A stretch of DNA of 64,000 nucleotides from Polaromonas eurypsychrophila (lineage in GTDB: Bacteria; Pseudomonadota; Gammaproteobacteria; Burkholderiales; Burkholderiaceae_C), in NCBI RefSeq assembly GCF_014641715.1, contig NZ_BMIG01000003.1, forward strand, positions 294,869 to 358,868, written 5' to 3'. Under the pieces are notes generated by a model. The model saw only the letters and a list, made by a program, of their open reading frames with translations. It was not told where the DNA came from and did not search any database. The stretch's first letter is position 1. Each line of letters begins with the position of its first letter. Positions 60,212 through 64,000 of this stretch are shown here, in pieces. The position numbers and the translations under genes were made by a program.

Positions 60212-61243
60212 TCAATACGTGAGCGCCGCGCTTTTGCCCCAGAACACGCGGTAGGCAAACACGGTGTAGCCAATGATCATGGGCAGCACCACCGCCGCAC
60301 CGACCAGAATCACACCCATGGCAGCCGGTGCCGTCGCAGCCTGCCAGATGGTGATGCGGTCTATCACCAGCCACGGAAACAGACTGTAGGCCAGGCCGTA
60401 AAACGCCAGCAAAAAGACACCCACCGTAGCACCAAAAGGGACCCAGGCGCCATATTCATTGCCCTCTGCAAGACGCACCGGCAGGCGCTGCAGGCTGCGG
60501 TAAATCACCGCGAACAACACCGCCGTCGCGGCCGGAATCGGGATCAGCAGCACGATGTTGGGAAAAGAAAACCATTTGGCAAAAATGCTGGGGCTAACCA
60601 GCGGCGTGGCGATCGAGATCGCGGCCACGCCAGCCATGGTGAAGAGCAGGCTGGCACGCGCCCAGCGCACTGCGTGCAGCTGCAGCGCACCTTCGGATTT
60701 GATGATCAGCCAGCCCGCACCGAGCAGGCAGTAGGCGGCGACCAGCGCCAGGCCGATCACTGCATTGAACAGCATCACCCACCACGTCGATGCAAAGCCT
60801 GTGATCAGCGAACCCAGCATATAACCCTGGGACCAGCTGGCCAGCAGCGAGCCGGTGTAGAAGAGGCGGTTCCACAACGGCTTGTGCGCGGCCCGCGCCT
60901 TAACTCGGAAGTCAAAGGCCACGCCACGCAAGGTCAGGCCGATCAGCATGAAAGCCACCGGCAGATACAGCGCGCCCAGAATCACGCCATGCGCCATCGG
61001 AAACACGGTCAGCATGATGCCTACGCCCAGCACCAGCCAGGTTTCGTTGGCATCCCAGAAGGGGCCAATGCTGGCAATCATGCTGTCTTTGTCGTCGTCG
61101 CTGGCGCGGCGCATCAGCACACCCACGCCCAGGTCGTAACCATCAAGAATCACATAGGCCAGCATTGCCAGGCCCATGACCACCAGAAAAACAATCGGCA
61201 TCCAGCCGGCGGCCTGCGTCAGGTCGGGCGCAAGATCAAGCAT
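60212..61243 (-). CDS. cydB: Cytochrome bd-type quinol oxidase subunit II
   Basis: 343-residue membrane subunit with about eight or nine helices: VFLVVMGLAMLAYVILDGYDLGVG, ASIGPFWDANETWLVLGVGIMLTVFP, and FWGKSA at the end. It partners CydA in quinol oxidation with high oxygen affinity. Start at 61243 (MLDLAPDL) overlaps the cydA stop by eight bases. Confidence 0.95.
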   Translation of the reverse strand: MLDLAPDLTQAAGWMPIVFLVVMGLAMLAYVILDGYDLGVGVLMRRASDDDKDSMIASIGPFWDANETWLVLGVGIMLTVFPMAHGVILGALYLPVAFMLIGLTLRGVAFDFRVKARAAHKPLWNRLFYTGSLLASWSQGYMLGSLITGFASTWWVMLFNAVIGLALVAAYCLLGAGWLIIKSEGALQLHAVRWARASLLFTMAGVAAISIATPLVSPSIFAKWFSFPNIVLLIPIPAATAVLFAVIYRSLQRLPVRLAEGNEYGAWVPFGATVGVFLLAFYGLAYSLFPWLVIDRITIWQAATAPAAMGVILVGAAVVLPMIIGYTVFAYRVFWGKSAALTY

Positions 61244-62756
61244 TGGCAGCTCCTTCCTTTTCCGGGTAGTTGACGACGTTGAGTTCCCTCTCGGTGTCGC
61301 CGGCGGTGTTACCGTCGCCAAAGGGCTTGTCGGCGTGTTTCTTGTGACGCGCCAGGTGAAACACCACCGAGATATAGGCGACGATCAGTGCCGCATACAG
61401 CGCGAGGTACAGGGCCAGGGTCAACGCAATACGGGGTGCGGGGACCTGCGATGCCGCCTCGGCCGAGGTCAGCACACCGGTCACCAGCCAGGGCTGGCGG
61501 CCAATCTCGGTGACATACCAGCCGGCGATCAGCGCTATCCAGCCGGCAAAGGTCATGGCCACCAGCATGCGCAATTGCCAACGCTTCAGCTCCTGCGGGG
61601 GAACAACCTCTTTACCAGCCAGGGCCGCGGGCCTGGCTTCGCCGGCCCGCAGGCGCAGCGCCACCTCGGGGGGCAGTGAACCACGCGGAGCGGGGAACGT
61701 GGGGGCTGTTTTTTTCCACGGTGCGAGCTGAAAGGCACTGGCCCAGCTGACCAACAGCATCAGCATGCCCATGCCAACCATGATGCGAAACGCCCAGAAC
61801 ACCGGCGCCACCGGCGGGTGTTTGCCTTCAAACTGATCCAGACCCTTGATCTCACCGTCCCACGAATGGGTCAGGTACAGCGACGCCAGTTTTGGAATGG
61901 CGATTTCGTAGCGGTTTTCCTTGGCCTTTTCATCGGGCAAGGCAAACAGAATCGCTGGCGCCCCTTTTTCGGTTTTCCAGATGCCCTCCATGGCGGCCAG
62001 CTTGGCGGGCTGGTGCTCCAAAGTGTTCAGGCCATGCAGGTCACCGGCGATGATCTGCAGCGGAATCAGCAGGGCGGCAAGATAAACACCGGTTTTCAGG
62101 CTGGCCATCACTTCAGCGGTTTTGTCATCGCGCAGCCAGCGGTAGGCCGAAATACCCGCCACCAGAAAAGCCACGGTCAGGCCCGAGGCCAGCATCATGT
62201 GGGTGAAGCGGTAGGGAAAGGACGGGTTGAAAATCACCTCCAGCCAGCTCGTCACATGCGCTTGACCGTTGATCATCTCGAAGCCGGCAGGCGTGTGCAT
62301 CCAGGAGTTAAGCGCCAAAATCCAGAAGGCCGACAGCGTGGTGCCCCCCGCGACCAGCAGGGTAGCGATGGTGTGCATGCGCTCACTGACCCGTTCACGC
62401 GCAAACAACATCACACCCAACATGGTCGCCTCCAGAAAGAAGGCAGTGAGCACCTCGTAGGCCAGCAAGGGCCCCGCAATGTTGCCGACTTTTTCCATGT
62501 AACCGGGCCAGTTGGTGCCGAACTGGAAACTCATGGTGATGCCGCTGACCACACCGAGCGCAAAAGTCAGTGCAAAAATTTTCACCCAAAACTGGTAGGC
62601 GTCCATCCAGTGCTGCTGGCCGGTTTTGACAAAACGCAGCTTGAAAAACAGCAACACCCAACCCAGCGAAATGCTGATGGTGGGGAACAGGATGTGAAAA
62701 GTGATGTTGGCCGCAAACTGGATGCGGGCCAACAGGAATGCGTCGAGACCGTCCAT
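61236..62756 (-). CDS. cydA: Cytochrome bd-type quinol oxidase subunit I, short Q-loop (CioA-like)
   Basis: 506-residue subunit carrying the hemes. ARIQFAANITFHILFPTISISLGW holds the heme b595/d His near residue 18; GNTWP-type FGTNWPGYMEKVGNI and EVLTAFFLEATMLGVMLF with Glu ligands follow. The quinol loop is short, as in cyanide-insensitive oxidases. Residues about 352-382 (PAPRGSLPPEVALRLRAGEA) come from an S-family repeat. Start ATG 62756 (MDGLDAF) is best placed after CCGGAG; it overlaps the gbsR-like gene end region. Confidence 0.95.
   Translation of the reverse strand: MDGLDAFLLARIQFAANITFHILFPTISISLGWVLLFFKLRFVKTGQQHWMDAYQFWVKIFALTFALGVVSGITMSFQFGTNWPGYMEKVGNIAGPLLAYEVLTAFFLEATMLGVMLFARERVSERMHTIATLLVAGGTTLSAFWILALNSWMHTPAGFEMINGQAHVTSWLEVIFNPSFPYRFTHMMLASGLTVAFLVAGISAYRWLRDDKTAEVMASLKTGVYLAALLIPLQIIAGDLHGLNTLEHQPAKLAAMEGIWKTEKGAPAILFALPDEKAKENRYEIAIPKLASLYLTHSWDGEIKGLDQFEGKHPPVAPVFWAFRIMVGMGMLMLLVSWASAFQLAPWKKTAPTFPAPRGSLPPEVALRLRAGEARPAALAGKEVVPPQELKRWQLRMLVAMTFAGWIALIAGWYVTEIGRQPWLVTGVLTSAEAASQVPAPRIALTLALYLALYAALIVAYISVVFHLARHKKHADKPFGDGNTAGDTERELNVVNYPEKEGAANA
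61620..61710. repeat. S-family repeat inside cydA
   Basis: AGGGCCGCGGGCCTGGCTTC, GCCGGCCCGCAGGCGCAGCG, CCACCTCGGGGGGCAGTGAA, GGGGAACGTGGGGGC: the full S layout as at 46637-46727, here open in the cydA frame and lying in a loop near PWKKTAPTF. Confidence 0.85.
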
Positions 62757-62758
62757 CA

Positions 62759-63385
62759 TCAACTCCGGTTATTTTTTTCGGGACTATTGGCCAGTGGGGC
62801 TGCCAGCTTGGGTGCGGCGGCGCGGCCTGTCAGCCCGGCTTTGACCGTGCTGCTCACCTTGTCAGTGAGCTCCAGCAGCTTCTGCACCTTGGCGCCCATC
62901 TTCATGAGTTTGATCAGCGTGGTCGAATCCATCTTCTGCACGTCTGCCAGCCAGCCGGTCATGAGTTCGACCAAGTCATGCATCTGCTTCATGCGCGCCT
63001 GGGCGTGGATGTCATCGCTGGTGGACGGCTGCTCCATCAGCGCGTCGCGCAGCATGGACAGGGTGGGGTCAATCTCGCGTTTGCGCCGCTCTTCAGCCAA
63101 GGTGCGAAAAATTGCCCACACGTCTTCGGGCGCCTGAAAGTACTCGCGCCTGTCGTTGGGCAGGTGTTGCAGCCGCACCAGGTTCCACGATTGAAGCTCT
63201 TTCAAACCCATGCTGACGTTGGAGCGTGAAAAAGCCAGCGCCTCGCCAATCTCGTCTGCATTGAGCGCACGCGGCGACACATACAGCAGCGCATAAATCT
63301 GCCCCACGGTGCGGTTGATGCCCCAGCGGCTGCCCATTTCGCCAAAATGCAAAACAAAACGCTGGGTCAGGGGGGCGAGGTTCAT
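62759..63385 (-). CDS. GbsR/MarR family transcriptional regulator
   Basis: 208-residue winged-helix protein of the GbsR group: MGSRWGINRTVGQIYALLYVSPRALNADEIGEALAFSRSNVSMGLKELQSWNLV (residues about 17-70), then a helical C-terminal part. Its stop is three bases from the cydA start, so it is the first gene of gbsR-cydA-cydB and likely regulates it. Confidence 0.9.
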   Translation of the reverse strand: MNLAPLTQRFVLHFGEMGSRWGINRTVGQIYALLYVSPRALNADEIGEALAFSRSNVSMGLKELQSWNLVRLQHLPNDRREYFQAPEDVWAIFRTLAEERRKREIDPTLSMLRDALMEQPSTSDDIHAQARMKQMHDLVELMTGWLADVQKMDSTTLIKLMKMGAKVQKLLELTDKVSSTVKAGLTGRAAAPKLAAPLANSPEKNNRS

Positions 63386-63403
63386 GGTTTTAGTTTATTG
63401 AAT

Positions 63404-63421
63404 TTTCAGGAATTACTGAAA
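63404..63421. promoter_or_regulatory. Candidate GbsR operator
   Basis: TTTCAG-GAATTA-CTGAAA is a perfect 6-6-6 dyad 19 bases upstream of the gbsR-like start in an AT-rich stretch. Confidence 0.45.
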
Positions 63422-63434
63422 TTATAGGAAGTCA

Positions 63435-63602
63435 ATGATGAAAATCAAGTCGATGTTGTTTTCCATGGCGCTCCAAAGGGTTTTGCGGCCTGTCAAAAAG
63501 ATGGGGGCCGTCCAAATGAGGGATGCACGGTGCGCCCAGCAACACCTAAACTCGCGGCTGCGGGGTTTGGCGCTTATTTATTTGGCTGAGGAGTGGCGGT
63601 GA
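63435..63602 (+). CDS. Possible small basic protein divergent from gbsR
   Basis: 55-codon frame starting ATG ATG AAA with AGGAAG four bases upstream, sharing the promoter gap with gbsR. The peptide is basic (LQRVLRPVKKMGAVQMRD) and has no recognised family. It could be a chance frame. Confidence 0.25.
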   Translation: MMKIKSMLFSMALQRVLRPVKKMGAVQMRDARCAQQHLNSRLRGLALIYLAEEWR

Positions 63603-63715
63603 AGATCGAATATTCTTTTAAAAACAATAACTTGAGCGTTTTTAGCAGGCCCAGAGTATTGAGCACGGCCAGTTTATCGAGCAAGTTTTGCTCTATGCGT
63701 TAAGTTAAACCGCAG

Positions 63716-63940
63716 ATGAAGCGCTCTCTCGCATACCCACTTTCTGTCATCGCTGTTCTTGCAGCATGCTTCGGCACGTATAGGCTTGGTCTGGGCGTCG
63801 GGGCGGCTCACGCTAAGGAAGCGTTCGGCTCAGTTCTCGCATCAGTCCAAGCGGACCTGGGCTTGACCAAATTACGAAGGCTGCGCGTGTTGGAGGCAGA
63901 CCTTGCCCGTGGTTGTTCGAAGGAAGCTTTGGCAAAGTGA
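63716..63940 (+). CDS. Small exported hypothetical protein
   Basis: 74 residues. An N-terminal hydrophobic segment (YPLSVIAVLAACFGTYRLGLGVG) suggests a membrane anchor or signal peptide, followed by a short helical part with TKLRRLRVLEADLARGCSKEAL. Similar short proteins occur in Comamonadaceae and Xanthomonas (recollection). No clear SD. Confidence 0.45.
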   Translation: MKRSLAYPLSVIAVLAACFGTYRLGLGVGAAHAKEAFGSVLASVQADLGLTKLRRLRVLEADLARGCSKEALAK

Positions 63941-64000
63941 TCTTGCCCCCGAAAAACGTACTCCATAGCTGATGTGAAAATTCAGTAATTGGAGATGAGA

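Noticed and set aside
60131..61273. 380-residue plus-strand ORF
   Set aside because: Antisense to cydB; the translation is His/Gln/Arg-rich, typical of shadows of membrane proteins.
61818..63137. 439-residue plus-strand ORF
   Set aside because: Antisense to cydA and the gbsR-like gene, which have clear motifs.

Overview
The window is a GC-rich, densely packed bacterial chromosome segment. Gene content and protein style (Omp32-type porin, TRAP-linked quinate/shikimate genes, paaABCDE, GbsR-cydAB, DUF6279, DUF6776, Cys-rich CWC protein) point to a betaproteobacterium of the family Comamonadaceae, close to Polaromonas, Rhodoferax or Variovorax. This placement comes from recognising families, not from a search. 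I found no rRNA, tRNA, phage, transposase or CRISPR array.

Layout. 1-3.8 kb: partial DUF3047 lipoprotein, OsmC protein, coq7 with an orphan Phd antitoxin, and a porin. 3.9-9.6 kb: ilvA, a CWC protein overlapping cobT, then cobS-cobC (cobamide lower-ligand assembly), a palindromic MITE-like element and a 5'-nucleotidase. 9.7-16 kb: crotonase, BacA/SbmA-like ABC exporter, queC, TonB receptor, SlyD. 16-21.3 kb: a quinate/shikimate module (NAD-type dehydrogenase, TRAP DctPQM, AroQ-like enzyme) divergent from an IclR regulator. 21.3-27.2 kb: glmS, AsnC regulator, two copies of a large repeat, glmU, DUF6279 lipoprotein. 27.2-32.8 kb: FNR-like regulator divergent from a BLUF photoreceptor, metallo-hydrolase with TetR regulator, TfoX and DUF2917 proteins, LysR. 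33.4-40 kb: folate cyclo-ligase, Slt, MgtC, hemerythrin, NDUFA9-like reductase, GST, dtd. 40-43.7 kb: two-component system followed by a secreted HbpS/GlcG protein and a secreted ankyrin protein. 43.8-50.6 kb: tyrS, M23 peptidase, anmK, erpA, bactofilin, DUF6776 protein, rplM-rpsI. 50.8-55.8 kb: frameshifted Ser/Thr kinase, rlmJ, and a receiver-cyclase-kinase fusion. 55.8-64 kb: paaABCDE, then gbsR-cydA-cydB and small unknown genes.

The feature that ordinary annotation misses is the density of interspersed repeats. At least four families recur: (G) a short element with core GCTAT..ATAGC plus an arm like AGCTGCTTGCGCCCGT; (S) an element containing CCCCCTCGGGGGGC; (R) paired palindromes bounded by GTCAT and ATGAC; (L) a 350-500 bp structured element in three copies whose hairpin stems differ between copies but keep base pairing. 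G and S copies lie in frame inside conserved enzymes (cobS, an ABC transporter, folate cyclo-ligase, anmK, rlmJ, paaE, 5'-nucleotidase, cydA), supply the stop codons of aroE-like and dtd, and supply the start codon of anmK. These repeats, the degenerate receiver-cyclase-kinase fusion and the HbpS-linked two-component locus are the parts most worth following up.
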